Assembly: GCA_947494715.1 (NCBI GenBank)
Contig: CANLWG010000001.1
Span: 248,001-312,000 of the forward strand
Source: an uncultured Flavobacteriaceae bacterium
GTDB lineage: Bacteria > Bacteroidota > Bacteroidia > Flavobacteriales > Flavobacteriaceae
Length of the DNA stretch: 64,000 nucleotides
Reading direction: 5' to 3'
This document shows positions 16,733 to 26,484 of the stretch, one piece after another. The stretch's first letter is position 1, and the number at the start of each line of letters is the position of its first letter. The position numbers were made by a program, and so were the translations under genes. The notes under the pieces were generated by a model. It was given only the letters and a program-made list of their open reading frames with translations, was not told the DNA's origin and ran no database searches.

Positions 16733-19700
16733 TTATTGTTTATTTTCCAATGCCGACAGTCGTTCATTTATTTGAATGCTCATTTCTTCAAGTTTTGTAT
16801 TCAGGGTATCCCTTTCCGCTTTAAGTTGTTCAATCTGTTTTTTTAGATCTTCCACTTCAGTATTGAGCTCTTTGACCGCATTTACCGAGGCGGCCAAAAT
16901 AGGCCGGTCGGAAAGAGTTAAATAACCCTTGTCATCTTCTCCTATGGCTTCCGGAATAAAAGCTTTTACATTTTGGGCACTAAAGCCGCTGTAGATTCCT
17001 GTTGTATCAAAACCACTTTCCGCAATCCACTTGTAATTAATGGGTTGAAGTCCCTTAAGGGCTACAAGGCCTTTGGTAAAGCTACCACTGATGTTTTTTA
17101 AACGCTCATCCGATGAAGCGGTAATATTTCCGGAAGCATCGGTGCTAAGCGTACCTGCGCCGTAACTTGCAAATTTAATACTACCAGTTTCACTGATGTT
17201 TAAGCGGTCTGAACCGTTAACCCATATAAAGAAGTCACGCGAAGTATCATCTACACCAACAGCCGCTTTTTGTGTTCCACCGGTAATTGCGGTACGGTCA
17301 AAAAGGATCTCCGCAGGTTTGCTGGCATCTACTGTATTCATGTTTATGATATGTAATCCAACATTTTCGTCATCAGCAGATACGACCAGTTCTGAACCGG
17401 GAGTTTCGGTACCAATACCCACTTCACCAGTAGTACTTTCTATGGTCATTGCTACCAGGCCTTTATTCATGTGTCCAAGGCCTCCGTATCCAAATTCAAG
17501 ATTCGTGGCGTCGTCTGTTCCGATTCCCCAACCGTTTCCTTCCGTCCTTCCCTGAGGTGCCAATTCCAGATAAACTTCTCCGGGACTTCCCGAAGAACCT
17601 CCAGCTAGTTGAAGACTAACATCTCCGGTAGACTCAGCCAATACCAATGGTTCATCATTATCGGTATCATCATATACATGCAGTTTCTGCGTTGGATCTG
17701 TTGTCCCAATACCAACATTGCCATCTGTAAAAGAGAAGTTTCCACCTGAAAACTTCAGCATATTTAAATCATTTCTTGCCTGAATTCTCCAATCGGCATC
17801 TTCAGCAGCATTTTTAAAATCAATATAAGCACCATCATCAGCGGTTCTGTACAATTCAATAGATCCGTCATTATATGCCGTATTAGCTGTATTAAAGACG
17901 GCGTCATTATTAATGACAACATCTCCAAAGATTCCACTTTTTGTAGCCCTAAAGTCACCGTTTACTATCAATGAGTCACTGTCAAATTTACCATATATTA
18001 ATGGTGATGAGGTATTGCTATTGTCGATATACAAACGATTGGAGCCGGTTTCATTATATCCGGCACCATAACCGATAAAGATATTACGTGAGCCGGTACT
18101 ATTGTATCCGGATCCCACCCCCAAAGCAGTATTGTAGCTTCCTGTATTAATACTAAAAAGAGCTCTTACACCAATTGCTGTATTATCATTTCCCGACTCA
18201 CTCGTTTGCAGTGCCCCCAACCCATATCCGCTATTGCCACCTCCCGTTCTATTGTTGACAAGAGTGTAATACCCCATCGCTGTATTGCCTATTCCTGTTG
18301 TTTGAAGTCTCAATACACTAGGTCCCACCCCTGTATTGGCACCTCCTGTTGTGTTCGAGTATCCTGTGTGGGTACCAATAAAAACATTTGGATTACCGGA
18401 TAGATCATCATTTGCTCCGGCTCCATTGCCTATAAATAAGGAACTTCCCGTATTCATGGGTTCCAATCGGCTGCCCAACATCGCCCATTTTTCGGTGCCG
18501 CCAAGGTCAAAGCGGATGACATCTTCATCAGCGTTTTCCTCCGTCTGTATTTTGGTGTCGTCATCGGAATCGGTAATTGAGGTGCCTCCAGTACTCGACC
18601 AGCTTAAAGCACCTAAACCGTCGGTGGTCAATACCTGGTTGGCTGTTCCATCATCGGCAGGAAGAGTGAGTGTAAAGCTGGCTCCCACATCGGCATTGGC
18701 TGCCAAGCTGGTGGTAAAGCTATCAGTGGCGTCGGCATCGTGCAATACGATGGTACCGGCCTTGGCTATGGAACCTTTACCTATCGTAGCATCCCCTCCA
18801 TTTACCGTGATATCACTAACAGTAGTATTGCCAGATATTGCTGCATCACCAACGACATCCAGTTCAACAGATGGCGTTTGCTTATTGATCCCAACTTTTG
18901 CATCATTATCGACAACCAGGATATGTCTGTTAACCGGACTAGAGCCAAAGTCATTGTGCGAATCAAAAGCCATAATTCCAGCTTCATATCTTTGAAGCAT
19001 TACACGCTCACCGGAAGTTCCACTCGTTTCTTCCCACATCAAGCGCGGTCCATTGGTTGCGGTAATGGCAATCCCTCTATTACCATTTGAAGTAATCAGG
19101 TTACTGGCAGTATTGGCAATATGTAACCTATATCTTGGGTCGGTAATTCCAACCCCCATATTAGCATTGGCATCAATTACTATAGCTTCGCTGCCTCCTA
19201 CATCAAAACGAATATGATCTTCATCAGCACTTTCTTCTACCTGTATTTTGGTGTCGGCGTCAGCATCGGCTATGGAAGTAAGACTGGTGGTTGTCCAACT
19301 TAAGGCGCCTGAGCCATCGGTGGTGAGTACCTGATTCGCATCTCCATTATTGGCTGGAAGCGTATAGGTCGTTGTTTCTGTCATTGTTGCATGAGGTTGT
19401 ACAACTACTGAGTAATCGGTTGTTCCTTGCTCGGAATAGATGGTAAGTGAACCATCGGTTCCATTAGAACCTGTAGTAATAGTGTCATCGGCACCGAATG
19501 TACCTGCAACATCCAAGAGGAAGTCCGGAGTGTCATCACCGATCCCAACATTTCCACCTGCTGTCCATACCATATTCGTATTGCCATTAAAATCTTCCAA
19601 AGCAAAAGCGTTATCTGTTCCTGCACCACTGAACTTTCCAACAAACTTAAAATTAGATCCGGCTGAACCACCAATATTGCCTTCATCAAAGGAAATTAGT

Positions 19701-22700
19701 GTTTCATCAGTATTACCATCAGTAGCTATGGTTAATTTTCCATCTGAAGGATTTGAGGTGTTCAAACTAAGGTTTCCAAAGTTATCGATCAACATGGCCT
19801 CGGTGCCGGCCACATCAAACCTGATAATATCCTCATCGGCACTTTCTTCCACCTGTATTTTGGTGTCAGCATCGGCATCCGCAATTGAGTTGCCTCCTAT
19901 ACTTGCCCAGCTTAAAGCTCCTGAACCATCGGTGGTCAATACCTGGTTAGCGTCGCCGTCATTGGCTGGAAGCGTTAATATAAAGTCAGCTGCCACATCG
20001 GCATTTGATACCAAGGTCGTAGTGTTACTATCTGTTGCATCTGCATCATGTAATACGATTGCTCCAGCCTTGGCCGTGGTGCCATCGCCAATGATCACAT
20101 CGCCACCTGAAACGGTGGCATCGCCATCTGTTCCGAAAGTACCTGCTACATCTAAAGTAAAATCAGGGGTATCATCACCAATACCGACATTGCCGCCATT
20201 GAAATACGAATCACCATTCGTATGAATACGGTTAGTGATAACAGCAGAAGTGTTGTAAAAGTCTGTGTAACCAGTTGGATCGATTGAGATTTGACCACCG
20301 TTTTGTTCTCCTCGGGGTCGTAATAAAACGAAGCTATTGTTTGCAACCAATTGGAAGTTACCATTAGCAGATATGTTTTCGAGGATTCCATTGGTTTGAT
20401 CAGCAAAGCGTATACGGCCATCTGTTCGTATGTTGCCGCTAACGTCCAGAATATCATTTGGAGTAGTGACACCAATGCCTATATTTCCGGAATTATCAAT
20501 AAGCATGGCCTCTATGCCAGCCACATCAAAGCGGATGATGTCCTCATCGGCACTTTCTTCAACCTGAATTTTAGTATCAGCATCGGCATCAGCGATGGAA
20601 GTGAGGCCGGTAGTTGACCAGCTTAAAGCACCGGAACCATCGGTGGTGAGTACCTGATTGGCAGTACCGTTATTGGCTGGAAACGTATAGGTTGTGGTTT
20701 CTGTCATTGTTGCATGAGGTTGTAAGACCACTGCGTAATCGGTTGTTCCCTGTTCAGAATAGATCGTTAGGGAGCCGTCAGTCCCGTCTGAGCCTGTTGT
20801 AATACTTCCATCTGCGCCGAAAGTACCTGCTACGTCTAAAAGGAAGTCTGGAGCATTATCTCCAATACCAACACTACCACCATCAGTAATTCTCAAACGA
20901 CTTGTACCATTGACCAGTCCGCCAGCAAAAGCCCCACCTGTTCTGAAATCGATACCACCCCTAGAGGCTTCCGTAGCAATGACAAAAATATTGTTGCTTA
21001 ATGTAGCTCCGGCTCCTGAACCTGTCATCCCGATAACAGAGGTTGAATGTCCCCATCTTCCAATTTGGATCAATGCATCTTCTGTTGCAGAGCTTTCCGT
21101 TTCATTACTAAGTAATATTCTTGGAGCATTTCCTCCTGCTGAGGTTTCTCTTCCTATATGAAGCGGGGTTATTGGAGTAGATGTTCCAATACCAACATGG
21201 GCATTAAGTATATTGATTTCGTCGGTAGTTTGATCATCAAATTCTATTTTTCCTGCCGAAGAACCAAGTCCAAGCCAATTCCCACTAGCGGTTGCATCTG
21301 CAAATACATTTCCACTTGTCATAGAACCTACAGCGGTAATACTCGAAGCGATTGCATCGGAATTGATTTTTACCTGTACATCCAAATCTTCCGTTGCATC
21401 AACCAAAGAAGTTGATGAAGCAATGTAGTTCGTACCTGAATTAGCAGTGTAACTGCCATCCGTACCAAGGCCCGAACCTGTCTGTGTTGCATCCAATTCT
21501 GATTGTATATTCGAATCGGCGGTTGTCCTGTTTGAAGTTTCTGTACTGATATCTGTTGCATTTGTCGCAATGTTATCCGCATTGGCCTTCATCTGTGTAT
21601 CCAGCAGGTCGTCCGCATTCTGAAGGTCGGTAGCGGCAGGGATGTAGTTTGCCGAACCATTGGCGGTATAGGTACCGTCCATGCTCAGGCCTGTCCCGGT
21701 CTCGATGGCGTCCACCTCGGTTTGCAGTGCGGTATTGCCCGAGCTTATCGTATCGGCATTGGTCTTTACTTGTACGTCCAGGTCTTCCGTGGCACTGACC
21801 AGGGAAGTGGACGAAGCTATGTAGTTGGTGGCTGCATTGGCAGTATAACTACCGTCCGCGCCCAGTCCGGAGCCTATCTGGGTCGCATCAACTTCAATTT
21901 GAAGATTGGCATCACCTGTAGTCCTGTTCGTGGTTTCCGTACCGATATCTGTTGCATTTGTGGCGATGCTATTGGCTTGTGTATCAATATCGGTTTGTAA
22001 TTCTACCAAAGCGGACTGCGCATCTGTCGAGGTCAGATTGCCAGAGGCTGTTACACTTACCTCTCCTGCCGTCTGGTTATCCGTATTGTCCAGATAGGGA
22101 GCAAGGTCGATATCGGTGGCCGAGCCGTTATCGGTAATCGTCAGGATGTTGCCGGAAAGTTGCAGGTCCTGTATCTCGTTGGACATGGAACCGTCGACCT
22201 CCGAGGTCAGATAGCCGTTGTCCGCCACCATGGCATCGACCTCAACCTCGGAGAGTTGGGTATCGGTATCCACTACATCTATTTCATTTTCCAGTTCATC
22301 AATGGCAGCTTTCAAATTGGTGGCCGTTAAGCCTGAAGTTGTATTGTCATAAGTTACCTCTCCTGCCGTCTGGTTATCGGTATTGTCCAGATAGGGGGTT
22401 AAATCGATATTTGTCGCGGAACCGTTATTGGTAATCGTCAGGATATTGCCGGAAAGTTGCAGGTTCTGTATCTCGTTGGACACGGAACCGTCGACCTCGG
22501 AGGTCAAATAGCCGTTGTCCGCGACCATCGCGTCGACCTCAACCTCGGACAGTTGGGTATCGGTATCGTCAAGGTATGGGGCCAGGTCGATATCGGTTGC
22601 CGAGCCGTTATCGGTGATCGTCAGGATGTTGCCTGCAAGCTGTAGGTCCTGTATCTCGTTGGAAACGGAACCGTCGACCTCCGAGGTCAGATAGCCGTTG

Positions 22701-24067
22701 TTCGCCACCATGGCATCCACTTCGGCCTCACTTAACTTGGTATCATCCAAATAGGCACTTAAATCAATCTCCGTAGCAGTACCATTATCGGTAATGGTCA
22801 GTTTGTTGCCGACCAATTGCAAATCCTGTATCTCGTTGGATACGGAACCGTCGACCTCCGTGGTCAGGAAGCCGTTGTCCGCCACCATGGCATCGACCTC
22901 AACCTCGGACAGTTGGTTATCGGTATTGTCCAGATAGGGGGTTAAATCGATATTTGTCGCGGAACCGTTATCGGTAATCGTGAGGATGTTTCCCGAGAGC
23001 TGTAGGTCCTGTATCTCGTTGGAGACGGAACCGTCGACCTCCGAGGTCAGATAGCCGTTGTTCGCCACCATGGCATCGACCTCAACCTCGGACATTTTGG
23101 TGCCGACATCATCTGCTGCTTCCCATGCATTTGAAGTACCGTTCCATTTCAAGAGCTGTCCATTGGTGGCCGACATCTGCGAAAGGTCGGCAGTGGTAAT
23201 AGTACCATTTGAAATCTCTGTTGTGGTTATCGCCCCCGAGGCTATTTTTACATTGTCATAAGTTCCACTTACATCACCACCAAAAGAAGCGTTTTTTTCC
23301 AGCTTGTTGGTCTGAAGCACTTTTCCTTGTTGGGCACTCAGAACTTCCGTTACGCCCCCTGTAGTAAGGTCGTCAACCACCACTAGTTGGCCGCCGCTGT
23401 TGGTCTGCCAACTTACATTTCCTCCACCATCGGCGACCAGCATTTTATTTGCATCGTTTACTGACTGCGTTGGTAGTTCAATTTCATTTGTTGGGTCATT
23501 GTCGGCATCATCTATTCCATTAGGAAGAGTAACCGAATTCCCTCCGTCAATAGATAATTCGTTGCCGCTAATGGACAAGGTTTGATTATCGTTGCTAACC
23601 AATAATGGGGCCAAATCAATGGTAGAACCTCCGCTTATTGAAAGTTCCGATCCGGTGAGACCGATATCCTGTAACTCTTCTGAACTACCTGCGGAACCTG
23701 CGTACAAGGCATATGGGACACTTAAAAGCTGGGCGGCTCCCATTATATTGCCATTTATATCGATTTGAATGTAACATTTTCCTAATGACCATTCGATAGC
23801 AGCAAAAGCAGTTGGGTCGGAAAAACCAATTTCCAGATTGACCAAACCAAAGGCATTCGTAATAGTATCATGTGTTTCCGTGAATACTTCAACCCCTTCT
23901 TCACTTCCCTGTAGAATAGTAATGCCGATATTTACATTTTCATTGGCCAGGACATCGCCGGACACATTGCGTATAATCGATTGATACTTAAAACCTTGGG
24001 GTGCTTGTGCAATGGTTCCCATCAGTGGAAGCAATAGCAGTACTATTGAGATGTATAGCTTGTTCAT
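16733..24067 (-). CDS. Giant repetitive surface fibre with YadA-like head repeats and C-terminal S74 intramolecular chaperone
   Basis: 2444 residues. Signal peptide (ISIVLLLLPLMGTIAQ), then a beta-rich N-terminal domain ending in LLSVPYALYAGSAG, typical of Bacteroidota fibre proteins. A 60-61-residue tandem repeat (SEVEVDAMVADNGYLTSEVD type, five or more copies, residues about 320-660) follows, then three copies of a ~70-residue TNYIASSTSLVSATEDLD-type repeat (about 700-915). Spaced blocks with the core DADTKIQVEESADEDIIRFD come next (about 1150-1850), followed by left-handed beta-roll head repeats (NTAIGVRALF, NTALGVGSGY; about 1875-2005). The end is a peptidase S74-type domain starting at S2319-D-E-R-L-K2324, the Ser/Lys pair of phage tailspike chaperones, and a coiled coil (about 2395-2444). 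It is expected to trimerise and self-cleave. It follows the small gene at 24155 by 87 bases. Likely role: adhesin or cell-surface fibre. Confidence 0.88.
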   Translation of the reverse strand: MNKLYISIVLLLLPLMGTIAQAPQGFKYQSIIRNVSGDVLANENVNIGITILQGSEEGVEVFTETHDTITNAFGLVNLEIGFSDPTAFAAIEWSLGKCYIQIDINGNIMGAAQLLSVPYALYAGSAGSSEELQDIGLTGSELSISGGSTIDLAPLLVSNDNQTLSISGNELSIDGGNSVTLPNGIDDADNDPTNEIELPTQSVNDANKMLVADGGGNVSWQTNSGGQLVVVDDLTTGGVTEVLSAQQGKVLQTNKLEKNASFGGDVSGTYDNVKIASGAITTTEISNGTITTADLSQMSATNGQLLKWNGTSNAWEAADDVGTKMSEVEVDAMVANNGYLTSEVDGSVSNEIQDLQLSGNILTITDNGSATNIDLTPYLDNTDNQLSEVEVDAMVADNGFLTTEVDGSVSNEIQDLQLVGNKLTITDNGTATEIDLSAYLDDTKLSEAEVDAMVANNGYLTSEVDGSVSNEIQDLQLAGNILTITDNGSATDIDLAPYLDDTDTQLSEVEVDAMVADNGYLTSEVDGSVSNEIQNLQLSGNILTITNNGSATNIDLTPYLDNTDNQTAGEVTYDNTTSGLTATNLKAAIDELENEIDVVDTDTQLSEVEVDAMVADNGYLTSEVDGSMSNEIQDLQLSGNILTITDNGSATDIDLAPYLDNTDNQTAGEVSVTASGNLTSTDAQSALVELQTDIDTQANSIATNATDIGTETTNRTTGDANLQIEVDATQIGSGLGADGSYTANAATNYIASSTSLVSATEDLDVQVKTNADTISSGNTALQTEVDAIETGTGLSMDGTYTANGSANYIPAATDLQNADDLLDTQMKANADNIATNATDISTETSNRTTADSNIQSELDATQTGSGLGTDGSYTANSGTNYIASSTSLVDATEDLDVQVKINSDAIASSITAVGSMTSGNVFADATASGNWLGLGSSAGKIEFDDQTTDEINILNAHVGIGTSTPITPLHIGRETSAGGNAPRILLSNETESSATEDALIQIGRWGHSTSVIGMTGSGAGATLSNNIFVIATEASRGGIDFRTGGAFAGGLVNGTSRLRITDGGSVGIGDNAPDFLLDVAGTFGADGSITTGSDGTDGSLTIYSEQGTTDYAVVLQPHATMTETTTYTFPANNGTANQVLTTDGSGALSWSTTGLTSIADADADTKIQVEESADEDIIRFDVAGIEAMLIDNSGNIGIGVTTPNDILDVSGNIRTDGRIRFADQTNGILENISANGNFQLVANNSFVLLRPRGEQNGGQISIDPTGYTDFYNTSAVITNRIHTNGDSYFNGGNVGIGDDTPDFTLDVAGTFGTDGDATVSGGDVIIGDGTTAKAGAIVLHDADATDSNTTTLVSNADVAADFILTLPANDGDANQVLTTDGSGALSWASIGGNSIADADADTKIQVEESADEDIIRFDVAGTEAMLIDNFGNLSLNTSNPSDGKLTIATDGNTDETLISFDEGNIGGSAGSNFKFVGKFSGAGTDNAFALEDFNGNTNMVWTAGGNVGIGDDTPDFLLDVAGTFGADDTITTGSNGTDGSLTIYSEQGTTDYSVVVQPHATMTETTTYTLPANNGDANQVLTTDGSGALSWTTTSLTSIADADADTKIQVEESADEDHIRFDVGGSEAIVIDANANMGVGITDPRYRLHIANTASNLITSNGNRGIAITATNGPRLMWEETSGTSGERVMLQRYEAGIMAFDSHNDFGSSPVNRHILVVDNDAKVGINKQTPSVELDVVGDAAISGNTTVSDITVNGGDATIGKGSIAKAGTIVLHDADATDSFTTSLAANADVGASFTLTLPADDGTANQVLTTDGLGALSWSSTGGTSITDSDDDTKIQTEENADEDVIRFDLGGTEKWAMLGSRLEPMNTGSSLFIGNGAGANDDLSGNPNVFIGTHTGYSNTTGGANTGVGPSVLRLQTTGIGNTAMGYYTLVNNRTGGGNSGYGLGALQTSESGNDNTAIGVRALFSINTGSYNTALGVGSGYNSTGSRNIFIGYGAGYNETGSNRLYIDNSNTSSPLIYGKFDSDSLIVNGDFRATKSGIFGDVVINNDAVFNTANTAYNDGSIELYRTADDGAYIDFKNAAEDADWRIQARNDLNMLKFSGGNFSFTDGNVGIGTTDPTQKLHVYDDTDNDEPLVLAESTGDVSLQLAGGSSGSPGEVYLELAPQGRTEGNGWGIGTDDATNLEFGYGGLGHMNKGLVAMTIESTTGEVGIGTETPGSELVVSADDENVGLHIINMNTVDASKPAEILFDRTAITGGTQKAAVGVDDTSRDFFIWVNGSDRLNISETGSIKFASYGAGTLSTDASGNITASSDERLKNISGSFTKGLVALKGLQPINYKWIAESGFDTTGIYSGFSAQNVKAFIPEAIGEDDKGYLTLSDRPILAASVNAVKELNTEVEDLKKQIEQLKAERDTLNTKLEEMSIQINERLSALENKQ
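21320..21960 (-). repeat. ~210-bp tandem repeat array (three units) inside the fibre gene
   Basis: Three units encode the pattern GSYTANxxTNYIASSTSL, then (V/D)xATEDLDVQVK, then NATDI(G/S)TETxNRT. The middle unit (about 21590-21760) is more divergent and much richer in G and C than its neighbours, which suggests a mosaic origin. Confidence 0.7.
22180..23100 (-). repeat. 180-bp tandem repeat array inside the fibre gene
   Basis: Units of about 180 bp recur with the marker for residues E-V-E-V-D-A-M at about 23090, 22908, 22728, 22548 and, after an inserted segment, 22248. The units differ at few positions and contain strikingly GC-rich blocks compared with the rest of the gene. They encode the 60-61-residue protein repeat. 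Copy number is open to change by slippage or recombination. Confidence 0.8.
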
Positions 24068-24154
24068 GTTGGTTTGATCTTTATGGTATTGAGACTTGGG
24101 CCTGGTATTTATATCAATTATTGATACTTAATATCCATTGTGATTTTACATTTG

Positions 24155-24730
24155 TCACTCTTTTTTTATAATCTTAAATGAGAAGAGTATCTTGTTGCTA
24201 CGGATAAGATTCAATAAATAAACGGCAGATTCATATTGGTGCATAGGCACTTTCAGCTGATTGTCGATCAGTTTTCCTTTTGAAAGCACGCTACCATTCA
24301 TTTGGTAAAGAATGTAACTGAGCTTCTCGTCCTTGGTGCTTTCTACTTCCAATTGTACATGATCGACAGCTGGGTTAGGATAAACCTGAATTTTTACATC
24401 AAGATCTTCAACTTCTTTGATTGTGCTTATAATCAATTTTGACTGGTGCATCCCCTGCGTGAGAAGGGTGTCACCTGAATTATAGGCTTCTATAACCGGT
24501 TCCCCAACCGTCCAACTCAACTGGAAGTCGCTTCCATAAAAATGGTCACCCGAAGCAGAGATTACTTGCTGTGCGTGTACCGACTTAAAAAAGAAAGAAA
24601 GAAGTACTGACGATACGAATAGCTTGAGTTGACAAAGGACAACAGTGCAGTTATAGGACCTCCGACCTTTACTGTGGTTCAGGTAAACCCTGTTAACAGA
24701 AGTGAGGTTTATGGGTTGAATTGTTAGCAT
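24155..24730 (-). CDS. Small secreted protein with a type IX-type C-terminal sorting domain
   Basis: 191 residues. A hydrophobic signal segment lies at about residues 35-54 (LFVSSVLLSFFFKSVHAQQ), preceded by an unusually long basic N-terminus; the only ATG is at 24728-24730, so the start could be a non-ATG codon nearer the signal. After it comes SASGDHFYGSDFQLSWTVGEPVIEAY, a recurrent Bacteroidota segment. The last ~80 residues (IQVYPNPAVDHVQLEVESTK to FSFKIIKKE) match the type A sorting domain of the type IX secretion system, with the VYPNP signature. It precedes the fibre gene on the same strand by 87 bases. It may be a surface partner or anchor of the fibre; that is inference from position. 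Confidence 0.75.
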   Translation of the reverse strand: MLTIQPINLTSVNRVYLNHSKGRRSYNCTVVLCQLKLFVSSVLLSFFFKSVHAQQVISASGDHFYGSDFQLSWTVGEPVIEAYNSGDTLLTQGMHQSKLIISTIKEVEDLDVKIQVYPNPAVDHVQLEVESTKDEKLSYILYQMNGSVLSKGKLIDNQLKVPMHQYESAVYLLNLIRSNKILFSFKIIKKE

Positions 24731-25416
24731 GTATTAAAAAATATGTTGATCACTTCCATAATAGCATCCTGATACAATCTTACCTAAATAGTAGGATTTA
24801 TCTTATAATACAACGATTTTTAGTAAGATGTATTATGTAATGGCGTATAAAAAATGGACTATTGGCTTAAAATATGAATTAACACTTTTGGTATGGAAAG
24901 GACACAAGAAATTGGGCTATGTCCAGAATGGAAGTTCAAACTTAGAATGCTTGAATTTGCTGGAGATCATGGAAACATTTAAAATGTTGAATATTAGAAA
25001 GATTGATTACTTCAGCTAGAAAAAAAAGTTCGATGCGTATGATGCGAAAGATCTGTTAGGGAAAAGTATTTGTTTCGCCTTATTTTATTTTGCCATCTTT
25101 GGATAATTCAGATTTTACAGATTTACCCGACTCGGTACAAATTGGTTCAATGCTAAAGCTACCTGCTCGCTTGCCTATTTTGAAAAAATTGATATAACCA
25201 TATAATAATCAAATATAAACTACTTTACTTATAGCTTTACCACTCCAACTAACGACTATTTAGGCCAGATAAAAACCCTGTGCATCAATTTTTTCTCAGG
25301 CTTTTCGTTTATTTCGTATTCATATCACTTGAAACTACTTTTCCAGTTCTTTAAGAGGTTCTATATAGACAACACATTTTTTATAAAAACAATCTATGAA
25401 ATCAACAAATTTTTCA
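24731..25416. other. Long gap between divergent genes, no gene recognised
   Basis: About 690 AT-rich bases lie between the start of the secreted-protein gene and the LacI regulator promoter. A 63-codon open frame at 24828-25019 matches nothing recognised and has no convincing start context. No RNA gene or strong hairpin was seen. Confidence 0.4.
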
Positions 25417-25424
25417 TACTTTTG
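25417..25424 (+). promoter_or_regulatory. Bacteroidota-type -7 promoter element of the LacI regulator gene
   Basis: TACTTTTG matches the TAnnTTTG consensus of the main Bacteroidota sigma factor exactly. Transcription would begin near 25431-25434, at the edge of the operator at 25433-25448 and about 20 bases before the TTG start codon. No good TTTG -33 box lies at the expected distance. Confidence 0.5.
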
Positions 25425-25432
25425 ATTGATTG

Positions 25433-25448
25433 ACTAAATCGGTTTAGT
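25433..25448 (+). promoter_or_regulatory. LacI-family operator O1 (ACTAAATCGGTTTAGT)
   Basis: A 16-bp near-perfect palindrome with the central CG typical of LacI/GalR-family operators (one mismatched pair). It overlaps the predicted transcription start of the regulator and ends 4 bases before its TTG start codon. It is the exact reverse complement of the second operator at 26485-26500, which supports both. Binding would block transcription of the regulator itself. Confidence 0.8.
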
Positions 25449-25452
25449 TAAA

Positions 25453-26472
25453 TTGAAGAAAATTTTTTTAAAGGATATTGCAGAGGAGTTGGGCCTGTCC
25501 AAGACGGCCGTTTCCTTGGTGCTGAACAATAGGGGAGACGAGAACAAAATAAGCAAGGAGACCCAAAAAAGAATTTTGGATTTTGCCCAAAAAAATAATT
25601 ACCGGCCCAACCAGATGGCCAGGGGGCTGAGTTTGGGAAAGAGCGAGACCATTGGTTTAATTGTGCCCAACATTTCCGATATCTTTTACGCCAAGATAGC
25701 CCATCATATCGAGCTCAGAGCAAAGAAGTTGGGGTACAATGTTGTATTCAGTAGTTCCAATGAAGATGCCGAGATGGAAAAGGAATTGATATATTCCATG
25801 TTGAACAGACAAGTTGATGGATTGATTATCGCTTCCACCCAAAAGAATAAAGATGAAATCTTAAAATTAAGGAAGGCCAATTTCCCATTTGTATTGATTG
25901 ATAGACATTATCCGGATATTAAAACCAATTATGTAATCGTTGATAATTTTGGTGGTGCAAAAAACATAACCCGACATTTATTAAAGAATGGGAGAAGGAA
26001 CATAGGCCTGGTCAGTATAAGAAGTGAATTGGACGCCGTGCTACAAAGGCGCTTGGGCTATGAAACAGCTCTGATAGAAGAGGGTCTTGAAATCAATACC
26101 CAAACAATAAAGGAATTGGACCCGTTTGCATATAAATCCGAAATGAAATATGCGATCAAGGATATGGTCAGCGGATCAAAAGGTGTAGATGCCATTGTGT
26201 TTACTACCCATTACCTGGCCGCTTCTGGGCTTAGGGAACTCAAACTATTGGATGTTAAGGTGCCAAGCGGGGTGGCAATAATCAGTTTTGATGAACTAGG
26301 TGCCTTTGATTTGGTAGACCCACCGATTAGTACCAGTAAGCAGCCCGTTGATGATATTGGAAATCTCGCTGTTGAGATTTTGGTCAACGATATTGAAAAG
26401 AAGAATGTAAAGATTAAAAGCCAAAGGACATTACAAACTCAACTATTGATTCGAAAATCTTGTGGGGTTTAA
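25453..26472 (+). CDS. LacI/GalR-family transcriptional regulator of the mannoside operon
   Basis: 339 residues, starting at a TTG codon; no ATG is available without losing the helix-turn-helix. The DNA-binding domain begins at once (FLKDIAEELGLSKTAVSLVLNN, residues 4-25) with the hinge region NYRPNQMARGLSLGKS. The periplasmic-binding-protein-like effector domain follows (ETIGLIVPNISDIFYAKIAHHIE, later VIVDNFGGAKNITRHLL and AIISFDELGAFDLVDPPIST). It should bind a sugar or sugar-acid effector and repress or activate the operon that starts 46 bases after its stop. Identical inverted 16-bp sites lie in front of this gene and in front of the GH38 gene, so autoregulation and control of the operon are both likely. 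Confidence 0.92.
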   Translation: MKKIFLKDIAEELGLSKTAVSLVLNNRGDENKISKETQKRILDFAQKNNYRPNQMARGLSLGKSETIGLIVPNISDIFYAKIAHHIELRAKKLGYNVVFSSSNEDAEMEKELIYSMLNRQVDGLIIASTQKNKDEILKLRKANFPFVLIDRHYPDIKTNYVIVDNFGGAKNITRHLLKNGRRNIGLVSIRSELDAVLQRRLGYETALIEEGLEINTQTIKELDPFAYKSEMKYAIKDMVSGSKGVDAIVFTTHYLAASGLRELKLLDVKVPSGVAIISFDELGAFDLVDPPISTSKQPVDDIGNLAVEILVNDIEKKNVKIKSQRTLQTQLLIRKSCGV

Positions 26473-26484
26473 ATTTATTAAAAA

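Noticed and set aside
18336-18995. 219-codon plus-strand open frame inside the fibre gene
   Set aside because: Antisense shadow of the repetitive, biased coding sequence; Ser/Val/Pro-rich with no domain. Other antisense frames in the fibre gene (for example 19440-20225) were rejected for the same reason.
21320-23100. Regular repeats considered as a CRISPR array
   Set aside because: Units are 180-210 bp, coding, and lack alternating short repeats and unique spacers; no cas genes are near.
24828-25019. 63-codon plus-strand open frame before the LacI gene
   Set aside because: AT-rich, no signal or domain, no convincing start context, and composition like the surrounding gap.
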